A stretch of DNA of 64,000 nucleotides from assembly GCF_002105155.1 (NCBI RefSeq), contig NW_019029046.1:1-64000 (forward strand). Direction: 5' to 3'. The position numbers were made by a program, and so were the translations under genes. The notes under the pieces were generated by a model that saw only the letters and a list, made by a program, of their open reading frames with translations, had not been told where the DNA came from and made no database searches. Shown piece after piece: positions 48,955 to 61,305 of the stretch (position 1 is the first letter of the stretch; each line of letters starts with the position of its first letter). The DNA is from Lobosporangium transversale (lineage: Eukaryota > Mortierellomycota > Mortierellomycetes > Mortierellales > Mortierellaceae).

Positions 48955-49407
48955 GATAACAGGGTCATAACATCAGTGGTAAAACAAGCAGCGTTCTGTG
49001 GATACATTGCCTTGCACAGCTAATGCCGCCGGAGGTACTAAGGGCAGCGGCGATGACATCTTCACAAAACAGCCTTCAATGTACACGGTTAGGGAATGAT
49101 TTATTGAAGACGTCTAGGTAGTAGGTGAGACGCGTTTGCTCCGAGCGAAAACCTCTCATAGGTATTGATCTCCAAATGGCACCTCCAAAACTGTATGAGC
49201 GACCTACTTGAAGACAATGTCACTACACATAACTATGACGTAGAAGACGGGAGCTTTATTAATTTGAAGTATGAGCGTTATAAACATATACGGTTCCTAG
49301 GAATGAAAAAAAAAAAAAAAAAAAAATAGTTAGAGGCCAAATAACGCTGGGTAGGCTGCCTAAGAGAGTCTTGAAAGTTGACTAGGCTGCCAAATAGATT
49401 AATCCTT
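48801..49407. mobile_element. Non-autonomous terminal-inverted-repeat element (MITE-like)
   Basis: The ends carry a perfect 23-base inverted repeat reading AAGGATTAATCTATTTGGCA then GCC: 48801-48823 on the + strand and 49385-49407 on the - strand. Within about 150 bases of each end the core GGCAGCC/GGCTGCC recurs (48855, 48881, 48903, 48913; 49354), and the outward order is then a T26 tract on the left and an A20 tract on the right, so the arms are imperfectly inverted over about 100 bases. The 350-base centre has no open frame. Both flanks are A-rich, so the target duplication cannot be read. Confidence 0.8.
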
Positions 49408-49445
49408 AAAAAAAAATATTAGGCATAGTCTTTCTATTTCAGAAG

Positions 49446-49517
49446 TGCCCACTGCAGGGATCGAACCTGCTACCTTTTGCTTACTAGGCAAACGCTCTAC
49501 CAATGAGCTAAGCGGGC
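49446..49517 (-). tRNA. tRNA-Thr (anticodon AGT), no intron
   Basis: On the minus strand the sequence folds as a full cloverleaf. The acceptor GCCCGCT pairs with AGTGGGC, the D arm is GCTC..GAGC, the anticodon stem TTTGC/GCAAA encloses loop CTAGTAA with anticodon AGT, and the T arm is GCAGG-TTCGATC-CCTGC. The B box GGTTCGATCCC is intact. It lies 39 bases from the inverted-repeat element. Confidence 0.93.
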
Positions 49518-49642
49518 CGGTTGCCGAGCTGAGAATTTGAGTAATCATAAATCAATAATGACACTCACGTGATAACTACGCCTACATCACAGGACCAAGA
49601 GCGAAGGTGTGGCTCCACCCGTGCACTCCACCAGTTGGAAGG

Positions 49643-50297
49643 GGCCCAATGGCTGAGTAGTATACTCGTCAGGGCACCCTCCTGTCTAGCCCAGGGGCCG
49701 GGTTCGAGTCCTGGTTAAGGCACATAAAGTGAAGCAAACATGTGCCAGGTCAGGGATTTGCTTGAGTTTTTATACTTTCTCTCCGAGACAGCCTAGTGTT
49801 CTCCGCTAAGGCTAAGATCGTGGGTGCACTACCCTAAGTCGCCTGGCTGGCCACATGTCTTAGGTATATATTCCACCCCCCAGCCGAACCAGCGGTACAT
49901 CTGGCAGCACATCCCCCCATCCACCCACTTGACTAGGACAGCGATGATCACAAAGTTTGACGGAGTCCAAAGTAGAAATTTTCAGACCAATCCCGCAAGA
50001 TTTGGGTCCACATGCCAGTGGATTTGATCGAATAGAAAAAAAATTAAAAGTCGTCCTTAGCTAGAGTCGGCACGCCAGCCTCCGCGGCTTTTCACGGGCG
50101 CAACAGGCCACATCGGAAGGATGGACTTCGAGTACCGATCACGGTGTACATTGGTAGAGAAAAACATGGATACGAATTGGCTCTTCACAGCCATCCCGTG
50201 CGAACTTTGAGAGTTTCGCTTGTTTCATAGTTGAGGGCGATATCATTACTTTAGAGCGAGATTATGAAATAAAATTCCTCACCTCTGTGGGTCCTTG

Positions 50298-50330
<33 letters not shown>
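49643..50330 (+). mobile_element. tRNA-headed SINE with 17-bp target-site duplication
   Basis: The 5' end is tRNA-like with Pol III boxes: A box TGGCTGAGTAGT (49650-49661) and B box GGTTCGAGTCC (49701-49711). A tRNA-unrelated body of about 550 bases follows. The 3' end reads GTGGGTCCTTGTTAT and runs into about 28 A. The element is flanked by a perfect direct repeat CTCCACCAGTTGGAAGG at 49626-49642 and 50331-50347, the product of target-primed reverse transcription. The 3' terminal GGGTCCTTGTTAT-A(n) is shared with the LINE copies just downstream, so the LINE probably supplies its mobilisation machinery. Confidence 0.88.
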
Positions 50331-50333
<3 letters not shown>

Positions 50334-50347
50334 CACCAGTTGGAAGG

Positions 50348-50982
50348 CATGTCTTCTTAAGACCTACCCTGAGACAACAACGAACAACTGACAAACCACA
50401 GCATCGATCTCAAGGTACATTGTTTGCCGCTTTGTCAAGTCAATCGAGGAACTCGGCAGGACTGAAATCTGGAACAGACGCTGCAAAGTCACCGTCAACT
50501 GGGAAAGAGACAATGGTATCACCTCTGTGAGCAAACGCGCCAGGGGACGCAGAGGCACAGACATAGCAGAGGTGAATTCTTTGGCTCTCACCAGGGACAA
50601 CGACGAACAGCAGATGTGAAGGCGATCAGGACTGAGGCAGACCGGCGAGTGGCGGCAAGCTACCGGCAGCAGGTGGAATTGGCGATTATGGAGCGCCTGG
50701 AAAGCTGTAAATTTTTGATGATTGAGGATAGCGGCTAAAGGATGACCTTCGCGCACAACAGGCCAAGTAGGGAGTAGAGCCGTGCCACAGGTCCTTTGGG
50801 ACCAAGGAAGTCTACTCAATGCTGACGTGGTTTATGAACAGGATGTAGTACTGTGGCAGTATGACGATGCGGCTTCGGTCGATTATTGGATACCGCTTTA
50901 TTTGCGACCCCAGTAATGGGGCAACCCATTTATAGAGCTAACATCTAAATAAATCCTACATGACCTCGTGGGTCCTTGTTAT

Positions 50983-51016
<34 letters not shown>
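50348..51016 (+). mobile_element. 5'-truncated LINE 3' end, copy A
   Basis: From 50396 it is closely similar to the 3' part of copy C (from 52248), starting CCACAGCATCGATCTCAAGG. It ends CTCGTGGGTCCTTGTTATC plus about 34 A. Between 50545 and 50710 it differs from copy C by an additional segment. No intact frame remains. Confidence 0.8.
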
Positions 51017-51018
<2 letters not shown>

Positions 51019-51237
51019 TGTTGCTTTTTGATGATTGAGGACTGCAGCTAGAAGATGACTTTCGCACACAACAGGCCAAGTAGGGAGCAGGGCTCGTCAT
51101 AGGTTCCGTAGGGATTAAGAGTTACCACTCATACTGACGTGGTTTGTGAATAGGATGTTGTACAGTGACAGTTCAACGATGCGGTTAAGACCGATTAGAG
51201 TCTATTTCTACCCTGAGGGTCTTTGTTATCAAAAAAA
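51017..51237 (+). mobile_element. 5'-truncated LINE 3' end, copy B
   Basis: Diverged repeat of the last part of copy A (GATGATTGAGGACTGCAGC against GATGATTGAGGATAGCGGC; ACAACAGGCCAAGTAGGGAG shared). It ends GAGGGTCTTTGTTATC plus 7 A. A further 32-base tail fragment (GAGAGTCCTTGTTTTAAG plus A, 51238-51269) follows. Confidence 0.75.
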
Positions 51238-51269
51238 CTTGAGAGTCCTTGTTTTAAGAAAAAAAAAAA

Positions 51270-52690
51270 TAGTCAGTCCTCGTAACGTTAACGACTGTCT
51301 GCATAGACAACATGGCGGTAGTGGTTCAGTTCAAGGACCTTACTCAAAAGCGAGAAATAGGCACTGAACGGCAGCGATTGCGATTCAAGTACCCAGTGTG
51401 GTAGGCGGCGATCTCGAAAACGTTCTTTAAGCAGGGTGGGAAGGTAATTGTAAAATGGGTCAAGGTCCATGCTGGAAATAGAGGCAATATAAGGACAGAC
51501 CAAGCTGCCAGGGATGCCCATTTTGACGAAATGTGGACAATCAAGGACGGGAACACAATCATCTGCGCTGTTGTGCTTTTTTCGAGAACGAGATGGTAGA
51601 GGATGATTTTAGATTGCTGCAAAAACTTCAATCAGCAGTGAGAACACATTATTTGTGGGCGTCTCAGAAACAGAGTCAGGAGCACTGGAGAGAAGTAGAT
51701 TGGAAAGCAGGTTTGCATATTCTTCACAATGGCAGACTGTCACAAGAGAGCGCACAGAATAAAGAAGGTCCATGGTATACTTCCTACACTCACTTTCATG
51801 GGGCAGTAGCGACCAAACCTGTATGAGGCTGACATCTACAGGATGTATGAACAGGAACAGGAGGGCATAGAACACTTCTGGCGATGTCCCATGATACTGG
51901 ACGAGCAATTGAAAGGGTGGAGGCAAGCCATAGAACTCATCAAGAAGGATGGAAAAAGGGTCTTAGAGAAAGAGAAGAGGCTGGGAAGGCGAGCAGGGAA
52001 AATGCAGGAAGCAAATCATAATAAAGGAGGCCCCTCGTTCACACTCGTAGCCAACAACGTGGTTTGGGGCCCTTTGGAAGTGATGTTCAAGGGGGTCAGG
52101 GTGATTCGAGATGCGAACGCTCTGTTGAGGAAGATGCGGAGATGGGATGGAGGAACAAGGGTAGGAATACCCACTCGACTGTTCAAGACTTGTGCCACGG
52201 CTTGGTGCCGAGGGAACTGACACAGAAATGGAAGACGATCTTCAGGACCACAGCATCGATCTCAAGGTACATTGTTTGCCGCTTTGTCAAGTCAATCGAG
52301 GAACTCAGCAGCGCTGAAATCTGGAACAGATATTGCAAAGTCACCGTCAACTGGGAAAGAGACAATGGCATCACCTCTGTGAGCAAACGTACCAGGGCAC
52401 GCAACTGTATTAGGAGGCACAAACGTAGCAGAAAGGATGGTCTTCGCGCACTGCAGGCCAAGTAGAGAGTGGAGCCGTGCCACAGTTTCCCAGAGGACCA
52501 AGGAAGTCTATTCAATGCTGACGTGATTTATGAACAGGTTGTTGGACTGTGCCAGTACAGCGACACAGCTACAGTCAATCATTGGATACCGCTGTATTTG
52601 TGGCCCCAGGAATGGGCAACTCATATATAGAGCTGATGTCAATAAATTCTACATGGTCTCGTGAGCTCTCGTTATCAAAAAGAAAAAGGA
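51270..52690 (+). pseudogene. Decayed non-LTR retrotransposon 3' part with RNase H domain, copy C
   Basis: The translated remnant shows an RNase H domain (VCIDNMAVVVQF early, then VKWVKVHAGNRGNIRTDQAA) that is interrupted by an in-frame TAG at about 51402 and by later frameshifts. A C-terminal Cys/His segment follows (EGIEHFWRCPMIL, around 51855-51900), as in LINE ORF2 ends. The 3' terminus is GAGCTCTCGTTATC plus an A-rich tail near 52675. No reverse transcriptase or endonuclease core is present, so this is a 5'-truncated, inactive copy. Confidence 0.82.
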
Positions 52691-53027
52691 AGAAAAAGAT
52701 AGGGTAACCGATACATAGAGGCCAGTGATGATGCTTACTCATAGACCCGGCTATCAAAAGAATAGAGAAAACGAGCCCAGTACAGCTCATAAAAGATAAA
52801 AGAATAAAAGGTATAGAAGAATAAGCGGGGATAGAACCTGTAACATGGTAAGGAAGTCTAAATAGTGGTTTGTTGTTGGTCAGTGCGTCGGTTGCGTCTG
52901 GTTGGGTAAAAAAAAAAATACAGCAAAAAGTGTTCGCCACTCCCATTGCTTCGCCACCCTGTTTCGGCTAACTTTTTTATTTTTACTTTCTTTCCTACTT
53001 GTCAAACTCTAGCTAGCGTAACTGAGT

Positions 53028-53066
<39 letters not shown>

Positions 53067-53565
53067 GTGATAGATCTTTTTAAGAATGAGAAGCATGCCA
53101 TGCAGTGCATGGATGTTTATGGTGTCACCAACAGAATCATTTTTGCATCCTCCACAAATATCCCCCTTCTTTTCTTGACATTGCTAGATGCTATCCATGC
53201 ATTTCATAATGATGTGCATTCTACATGTAAATAGAGTGATGGCCAGATGAGGTCAAGATAACAAAAAAAAAAAAAAAAAAAAACTCAGGAGACAGACAAG
53301 GAATGACAGTAGAAAAGAAAGGTCAGACGAGTTGCGTCCAAGACTAGTGGGATAGCAAAGTAGTACGAGGCCTGACGATGAACTTGGAATGGGGCAATTG
53401 TTCCTGAGATTATTTTCACATTCAGTAAAGTGTTGGGTGGAAGTGAAAGTGGAAGCGGAAATAGGAGGGGGGTGTTTGTTCCATGGCAACAGAGAAGTAG
53501 GGGACAAGAAGGAGGATCTTTCGCCTTTCCTTTTCCTTTCCTTTTCTTTCTTCCCTTCTCCCCCT

Positions 53566-53596
<31 letters not shown>

Positions 53597-53990
53597 CCTG
53601 TTAGTTCTGTTAGTTCAAGAGCAAGGAGGTTCTTGGTATCATAAAACAACAGCCGAATAGTATCCCTCCTCTCTTTTCATCCTTTTCTTCTCTCCATCTC
53701 ATTCATTCTCATTCCACTTCCTTCTTTTGACACAGACATTTATCTCAATCCCTCTACTTGCCAACTAATAACGATTTCCATTCCTTCTGTCTTACTGCTG
53801 CTAACTCTTTACTGCAACTGCAATCTCCGTGATTAGTCCATTGTCCATAACAACAGATTCACCAACATCTATTCCATTGACCATTGACATTACACCAGCA
53901 ACTCTACATCCCACTTCACTTTTCCAGCTTACCTTGCCTGACCTAAGGATTTTGGTATCAATTTCTCTGTCAAAGGAAAAATAATAATAA
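52691..53990. other. Upstream region of GRR1
   Basis: It contains A/T tracts (about 53036-53065, 53262-53283, 53570-53596). From about 53520 to 53760 it is strongly pyrimidine-rich on the + strand (TTTCC and CATTCTC repeats), the kind of tract often found in fungal promoters and leaders. I see no gene. Confidence 0.5.
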
Positions 53991-56791
53991 ATGGAGTCGT
54001 GTCACCAATTGTGGTCGCAATCACTTTCTCAAAAAGACCTTTCACTTACAACTCAGTCACCGAGTTCACTATGGACATCAGCCGCCCCTCCCGCTCCTCC
54101 CTCTTCTCTATCTTCCCCATGCGTTGATGCATGCGGGTCAAAGGGGGCTACGGCTGAAGACAATGAGATGATGGAGGCATGCGCAACAGTTAGTCCTCGT
54201 GATAGGTCACATCGATCTATTTTCGCCCACACCATTGCTTATAACAATACCAGCAGTACTAAAGACGAGTCTGCAGCTGAAGTCTGTGCGGATATGACCA
54301 GAGTACCCTCAGACTCAATTCATCAAATTCATGGACACAGTGGCTACTCCTATTCGAATTTGCCTTCAGAGCTTATTCTTCTCATTTTCAAGTTCTTACT
54401 GACAGCACGCGATCTGCGCTCCGCAGTCCTAGTCTGCAAGCTGTGGTGCAGCTGTGGGATGGATCTACTTTGGTCAAAGCCCTCACTTCCTACTTTGGCC
54501 GCTGCTGAAAAGATGATTCACACCCTGTGTCTTCCTAGCACCATTTTCCCCTATGCGGATTACATCCGTCGACTCAACCTAGCCTTTCTATCTTCGGATG
54601 TTACAGACTCCATGTTGGAGTGTTTTGCATCATGTTCACGACTTGAGAGATTGCTACTTGCGGGTAGTGTCCAAATCTCTTCAGATGGCCTAAATAAGGT
54701 CTTATCTAGGTGCTCCCCAGTATTGTTTTCACTCGATTTGTCCGAAATCCCTGCTGTAACAGATACGCTTGTTGAGAGTGTCGCAGCAGGATGTCCAAAA
54801 CTACAGACACTATATCTTGGTTCATGTTCAGCTATCACAGACGAGTCAATTGTCAAGTTGGCAAAGAAGTGTCCACAACTTAAACGGGTATGTAAAAAGC
54901 GATCAGGGATTGGCATCTAATGTTGTACTGCTACGGAGTGTATATAACACTGTATTCCTCTGTCATGATCATCATCCCTATTTGTTGTGATCTTGTTGTC
55001 TCCATCAACGCTCCATCGTTATCATTATGCTCATGATAACTAGCATTTCTAGTATGTAACAAGGCTTGTTTTTTATCAGAGGCTAACTTTCTCAAACTCT
55101 GAAAATATCTTCTCTGTATCACTTCATGCTCTTTCAAGATAAAACTGAGCCATTGCAGTCAATTGACAGATCGATCAATCGCAGCATTGACCCAGTTCTG
55201 CCCACAACTAACCGAGATGGATGTGACCAACTGCAATCTAGTTTCGAGTGATGCTATTCAGTCTGTGTTTGGGAATCTCCCTCAAATCCGCGATATCAAC
55301 ATGACGCTTCTTGTCAACCTCACAAACGCTGCTTTTGCATCAATTCATCCTTCTACGCACCGGTTTGAACAGCTTCGTGTCCTCAACTTGACTTCATGTG
55401 CGCTCATTACAGATGATACTTTGCTCAGGATCATTCCAGCGACACCTAGGTTAAGGAGCTTGGCTCTTACAAAATGCGACAAGATCACAGATATAGGAGC
55501 AAGCGTGATCAAGACGCTTGGGAAGCATCTACATTACCTCCATCTGGGTCATTGTGCAAAGATCACAGATCGACTAGTTGCTACCATTGCTCAACATTGC
55601 ACTCGAATCCGCTATCTGGATCTTGCTTGCTGTTCGAAACTTACAGATGCTGCAGTGTTTGCCTTGGCACAATTACCCAAATTGCGTAGGATTGGACTGG
55701 TCAAATGCTCCAATATCACAGATCACGGTATCTATGCCATGTTGGTCTCTCAGATTCTGCCTCAGACACTGGAAAGGGTCCACTTGTCTTATTGTGTCCA
55801 TCTGTCTGAAAGCGCAGTGGCAGCTCTTGTCAGCCAGTGTTCTAAAATGACCCACCTGTCCCTCACGGGCGTGCCTGCATTTATCTCGCCTTGTTATCAA
55901 CAGTTCTGTAGAGCGCCACCACCGGAGTTTACGGCCCATCAACGAGAAGTCTTTTGCGTGTTTTCGGGGAAGGGTGTACGGGAACTGAGGAATCATATGC
56001 AGGAGAACCCACCGGCCATCCCATCATCTACAAGCATGGCAAGTATTCGTGCCAGTTATCGTAGAATCAGCTCCTCAGTTGCATCAATGATTGCCGGATC
56101 TGATAGATCTGTTTCTATGGCGGAGGAGGATGGCATGAGTGAAGAGCTTCAAGAACAGACGAACGAGCATGAGCAGGAGAGTCTATTAGTCCAGATTGGA
56201 TCTGGTTTGCTGGCAACTAGCGCTGGAATGATCGTGTTGCCTGGGACAGCAATAGCGCCAGCCTTAACAAATGGGCAAGCACCGACGTTTAACCAGAGCC
56301 ATCATGGTCAACAGAGCACAAATGACATGATGGATGTGGTAATGGAGGTGGATTATTCACTGTCAACCTCGTTATCATTACAGGGAGCGGTAGTAACTGA
56401 GGCGTCCGAAGTATTTCTGGATAACTCATCATCAGCCCAACAAAATACCACAGGTGGACAGTATCCTTTTCGAAGTAATCATCAGATTTTGTCCATCACA
56501 CCAACTAGCGCCAATGCGTTTCCTATTCTACAGCATCCCCATCATCGTCATCATGATCACCTGCACGATCACCTTGATCGTGAAAGCGTGGTTTTGCATC
56601 GGTCAAGCATGGAAGTGGATGAAAACCACTCTAGAACGTCCGCATCGATAATGGTGATCACAGCCAGAGCTCCAAGCCCAAGTATCTTGGCGCGGTCATT
56701 GAACCGTGAGGGAGAAGGCAGTGGCGCAGGCAGTGCCAGCCCAGTAGAAGAAGAAGAAGAAGGTTTAGATGACGAAGATGAAGACTTTTAA
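53991..56791 (+). CDS. GRR1: SCF ubiquitin ligase F-box/LRR subunit Grr1
   Basis: Grr1 selects substrates such as G1 cyclins and nutrient-transport regulators for SCF ubiquitination. Two exons (53991-54887 and 55139-56791, phase 0) give 849 residues. The F-box begins YSNLPSELILLIFKFLLTAR and continues VLVCKLWCS. Cys-containing LRRs run across both exons (CSRLERLLLAG, CPKLQTLYLGSCSAITDESI, then IKLSHCSQLTDRSIAALTQF built across the junction, LRSLALTKCDKITDIGASVI, IRYLDLACCSKLTDAAVFAL, LRRIGLVKCSNITDHGIYAM). The post-LRR FTAHQREVFCVFSGKGVREL is a Grr1 hallmark. The N-terminus (about 115 residues) is Ser/Ala/Pro-rich, and the tail is low-complexity and ends in an acidic run. Confidence 0.94.
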
Positions 56792-57129
56792 AAAAGTAAT
56801 AATAGACAAATAAATGTCCCTGACAGAACGCGCAGTGCCACACTAGCCTCGTTTTTTTTTTTTTTTTTTTTTTTTTTCAATGCATTTGTTTTCTCCATGC
56901 ACCTGTCTTTGACATTCCTCATCCTCTTCGGTCTTGTTTCTCTTTTCTCTTAATATTCTGCTCTGGCCTGCTATTCACCTTGACTATTAATCCATTAAAG
57001 GTGTTTTTTTTTTTTTATTTTATTTTTTTTTATTTTTTATTTTTTATTTTTATTTTTATTTTTATTTTTTAATCGTGTTCCTAATCTGTCCCTCATATTT
57101 CTACTGTTTATAGTATAGAGAACGCTAAT
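56792..57129. other. Intergenic spacer with T-rich and TTTTA repeats
   Basis: It holds a T tract at about 56850-56877 and a (T4-8 A)n run at 57003-57070, just before the PP2-like gene. Confidence 0.7.
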
Positions 57130-57894
57130 ATGATCGTCTACGCACCTGATATGCACATTGTTCACCTAGAGAGTGGCCATAAATCTATGGCGCCAACTAG
57201 TAATATCCGTCAAGTGACTTGGGAGCTAGTAAATCACCCGGTACATCCTCAAAATGAAGGACCCAAAGTTGCCAAACTAACCTCAGTCACATGGTTGGAT
57301 GTGGCTGCTACAATTCGAGCGAGCCAGCATCAAGAGGACAACTACCAAGTTCAATGGCGAATTAGCCTCAATGGCCCTAGACCAGACCCTGTTATTATCG
57401 GCACAGAGTTCAGAGCATTGGTGTTCGGCAAGGACGAGGTAAGATTGAATTATTTGTTAGTACAGTTGTCATATTTTTTTTATTTTTTATTTTTTTATCT
57501 AATGAATCGAGGTTTTTACATATTTATTGGGGGGTTGTACTTGAAGGACTCATCATCCGACGCTGTGTTACTGCATCGAGAACCTGCCATCTCGTTTAAG
57601 CCTAATTCTGTGCAAGAGTTTATGCAACATACTGATCGGCCCGGTACCGTGCCAGCACGACCTACGTCCATTCGCGAGGCAGCTGAACTGGAGATGATCC
57701 CAGGATACAACCCTGATGTCCAAGGTTTTTTTACTTTGACTCTTCCTGGTCAAATTCGCCTCAACCAAATGAATGGTGGAGTCATCGTTCAAATCCGTAA
57801 CCATAACAGGTATTACCTCCCTCTTTCTTTATTTTTTATTCATGTATGAGCTCACATCACTTTAATCAATAATCTTTTTTCTTACTTTTCTCTC

Positions 57895-57925
<31 letters not shown>

Positions 57926-57978
57926 GTGTCATTAAATCTGGATTGCAAATTGAATCAGTTCAGCTGGTTCAAGCCTAA
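57130..57978 (+). CDS. Phloem-protein-2 (PP2)-like domain protein
   Basis: Three exons (57130-57438, 57547-57809, 57927-57978) give 207 residues. The pattern fits the PP2 lectin-like fold: VTWLDVAATIRA with YQVQWRISLN near the start, GFFTLTLPGQIRLNQMNGG in the second half, and a C-terminal SVIKSGLQIESVQLV that matches the family's KSGL-I-x-x-V-E ending. In plants such domains bind glycans and often follow an F-box. Here no F-box is attached, although the gene follows GRR1 by 340 bases on the same strand. The last intron ends in about 26 T directly before the AG. Family assignment is from motif spacing only. Confidence 0.65.
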
Positions 57979-58116
57979 GATAGTAGCTCAGTTTTTACTT
58001 CGTTATTCGCTTATGAATCACAAGAGAGGACCTCTTCAAGATTGAGATTTTGTGTGAAGACAAGAAATATAAGAGGTTGCTATAAACTATACATCATGTA
58101 GCAATCAATTGTAAAG

Positions 58117-59505
58117 TTAATGTGATCGAAGTGGTGGCGGCTTATATCGTGATCTACGTGATGATCCCATATTCATTTGGACGTTCAAAGCTGTCAGTTC
58201 CAAAGGATCAGGATGTTGCATTTGTCCTTGATGAAGACCTCCTTGTTGCTGTTGTCCGTGGTGTTGCATCTGAGCCAGTAGGCTTCTAACACCTATAGGC
58301 GAGATTGGAGATGTTAGTCCAGGCGAGCTCAAAGTCGACATCGGAGAGGAGATATTTGTAAACAGAGGCGGCAATGTACTTGGGTTTCCGTTGTTCGCTA
58401 ACATAGCTGCATATTGCATGAGCTCATAGGCCATAGGGACTGACTCACTGGAATTGAAAGTTATGGACGGATCTCCTTGCCTTTGTTGATGCATTTGTCG
58501 AATTTGTTCATATAGGTGTCGTTGATACGCTGTAAGCTGCTGTAACGCATGCTGGTGTTGTTGAAAGGTTTTGCCGCGCCTCAGAGATGGGACATTGGGT
58601 GCCCCATTGCCGCGATTATTCGACTTGTTATTACCAGAGTATCCATTTCGGATACCTTTGCCATTCCAATTTTGATTGCCATGTCCACAGGACTTTTGCT
58701 GTTGCCTTAATTGTTCCTTCTGGTCTCGCTGAAATTGATCACGATGAGTCAGACCGGCATCGATTTGGTTGCCAAAGGCTTGAGCCAATGCTAAGAGACT
58801 CATCTTGGTCCCATGCTGACCCCAGCTGTTCGTTGCTCTGCTCCCCAAGCCGCCTGAAATTTGTTGTTGCTGGTGATAATGAGTGTCAAAAGGACTCGGT
58901 GGGGTTACATCCATTTCCATTTCCATCTCCATACGTTTCATAAACCCTGTCAACTGTGCAAATTGAATAGGACATTCCTTTGCAAAACCACTCATCAATC
59001 TTACGAACGTTTGTTCATCCCTCACTCTTAATTCCTGTAATCGAGTCAAGAATTCTAGTTGCGCTTGTCGTTGCTCGCGCTGTGCTTCAGCTGCTTGGAA
59101 AAATGCCCAGGGACCTGGCATGAAGTTGGATGGCTGAGGTGCAGGCGCAAACAGCGTGGGAGGAGGATCCAATTCCATCATGGATGGCTCTCGACGAAGA
59201 GCTCGCATGGATGGGAGTGAGTCCAATTCCATGAAGGATTTTTGACGAGTGATTTGGCGACGAAGAAATGGTGGTGGATGACTATGGCCATGGCCATGCT
59301 TAGGGGTGGCAGTTCGGCGAAGTAACGCCACATTACTGTCACTGCTGTTTCTACCGAAACGGGTACCAAACCCAGAGTTCAAGTTGGGTTCACTCAGAGG
59401 CGCATTGTCCTGCTTATTATGGAGGTCAATAGGACGGCGCTTGCGGTGTACACTTGGGGCATGCTTTAGGATCGCAAGCTTGGATTGGCCAATTTTGGGC
59501 TTCAT
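58117..59505 (-). CDS. Gln-rich protein of unknown function
   Basis: A single 462-residue exon with no recognised family. It starts with a basic segment (KPKIGQSKLAILKHAP, HRKRRPIDL). Two related short motifs follow (SFMELDSLPSMRALRREPSM and MMELDPPPT). A helical block EFLTRLQELRVRDEQTFVRL, then GFAKECPIQFAQLTGFMKRM, looks like a conserved domain core. Many Gln/His runs and an Asn/Gly-rich stretch follow, ending in an Arg/Ser-rich tail (SSRRSRYKPPPLRSH). The composition suggests a regulatory or RNA-associated protein, but that is a guess. The upstream leader has a (GAATGA)n run at about 59603-59636. Confidence 0.75.
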   Translation of the reverse strand: MKPKIGQSKLAILKHAPSVHRKRRPIDLHNKQDNAPLSEPNLNSGFGTRFGRNSSDSNVALLRRTATPKHGHGHSHPPPFLRRQITRQKSFMELDSLPSMRALRREPSMMELDPPPTLFAPAPQPSNFMPGPWAFFQAAEAQREQRQAQLEFLTRLQELRVRDEQTFVRLMSGFAKECPIQFAQLTGFMKRMEMEMEMDVTPPSPFDTHYHQQQQISGGLGSRATNSWGQHGTKMSLLALAQAFGNQIDAGLTHRDQFQRDQKEQLRQQQKSCGHGNQNWNGKGIRNGYSGNNKSNNRGNGAPNVPSLRRGKTFQQHQHALQQLTAYQRHLYEQIRQMHQQRQGDPSITFNSSESVPMAYELMQYAAMLANNGNPSTLPPLFTNISSPMSTLSSPGLTSPISPIGVRSLLAQMQHHGQQQQGGLHQGQMQHPDPLELTALNVQMNMGSSRRSRYKPPPLRSH

Positions 59506-59988
59506 GGCTTATAGGTAGGTTGTTGAAAGACCAAAAAAAAAAATAAAAAAAAAATAAAAGTGGTGAATATATTGAAGATGCGGGAAGAAAATAAGAACGA
59601 ATGAGAATATGAATGAGAATGAGAATGAGAATGAAAAAAAAGAAGTAAGAAATGAATGTTAGATAAAGATAAGCTTGGAAGAAAAGAAAAGGGAAAGAGA
59701 AAGGAGAAAGGGAGGGCCAAGATGACCCACACTCCCTCTTTCCCTCCTGTTACCCGTGCAGCGCAAAAGGAAAAAAGAAATGCACCATTTCTCACGTCTG
59801 AAATGGGAATTGGGTCAATTGGGACAGGTCGAGCCCAGAACCAGTCATAAAGAAATGGCGGCGAAACATTAGTGGCAAAGTGACCTTGTACCACCCACCC
59901 TTCCCTCTCTGAGAAACAGCAAGTTATCGTCAGAATATATATATAATTTAGAGCATCCAGCACCGCAGTTCCTCATCAAATAGGATGC

Positions 59989-61305
<1,317 letters not shown>

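Noticed and set aside
52800-52890. Minus-strand GGTTCTATCCC resembling a tRNA B box
   Set aside because: No A box or cloverleaf arms could be found at the right distance.
54925-55138. A microexon in GRR1 between 54888 and 55138 (for example 8 bases before GTATGT)
   Set aside because: Using the acceptor ctctttcaag at 55138 gives IKLSHCSQLTD directly and completes the leucine-rich repeat, so no extra exon is needed.
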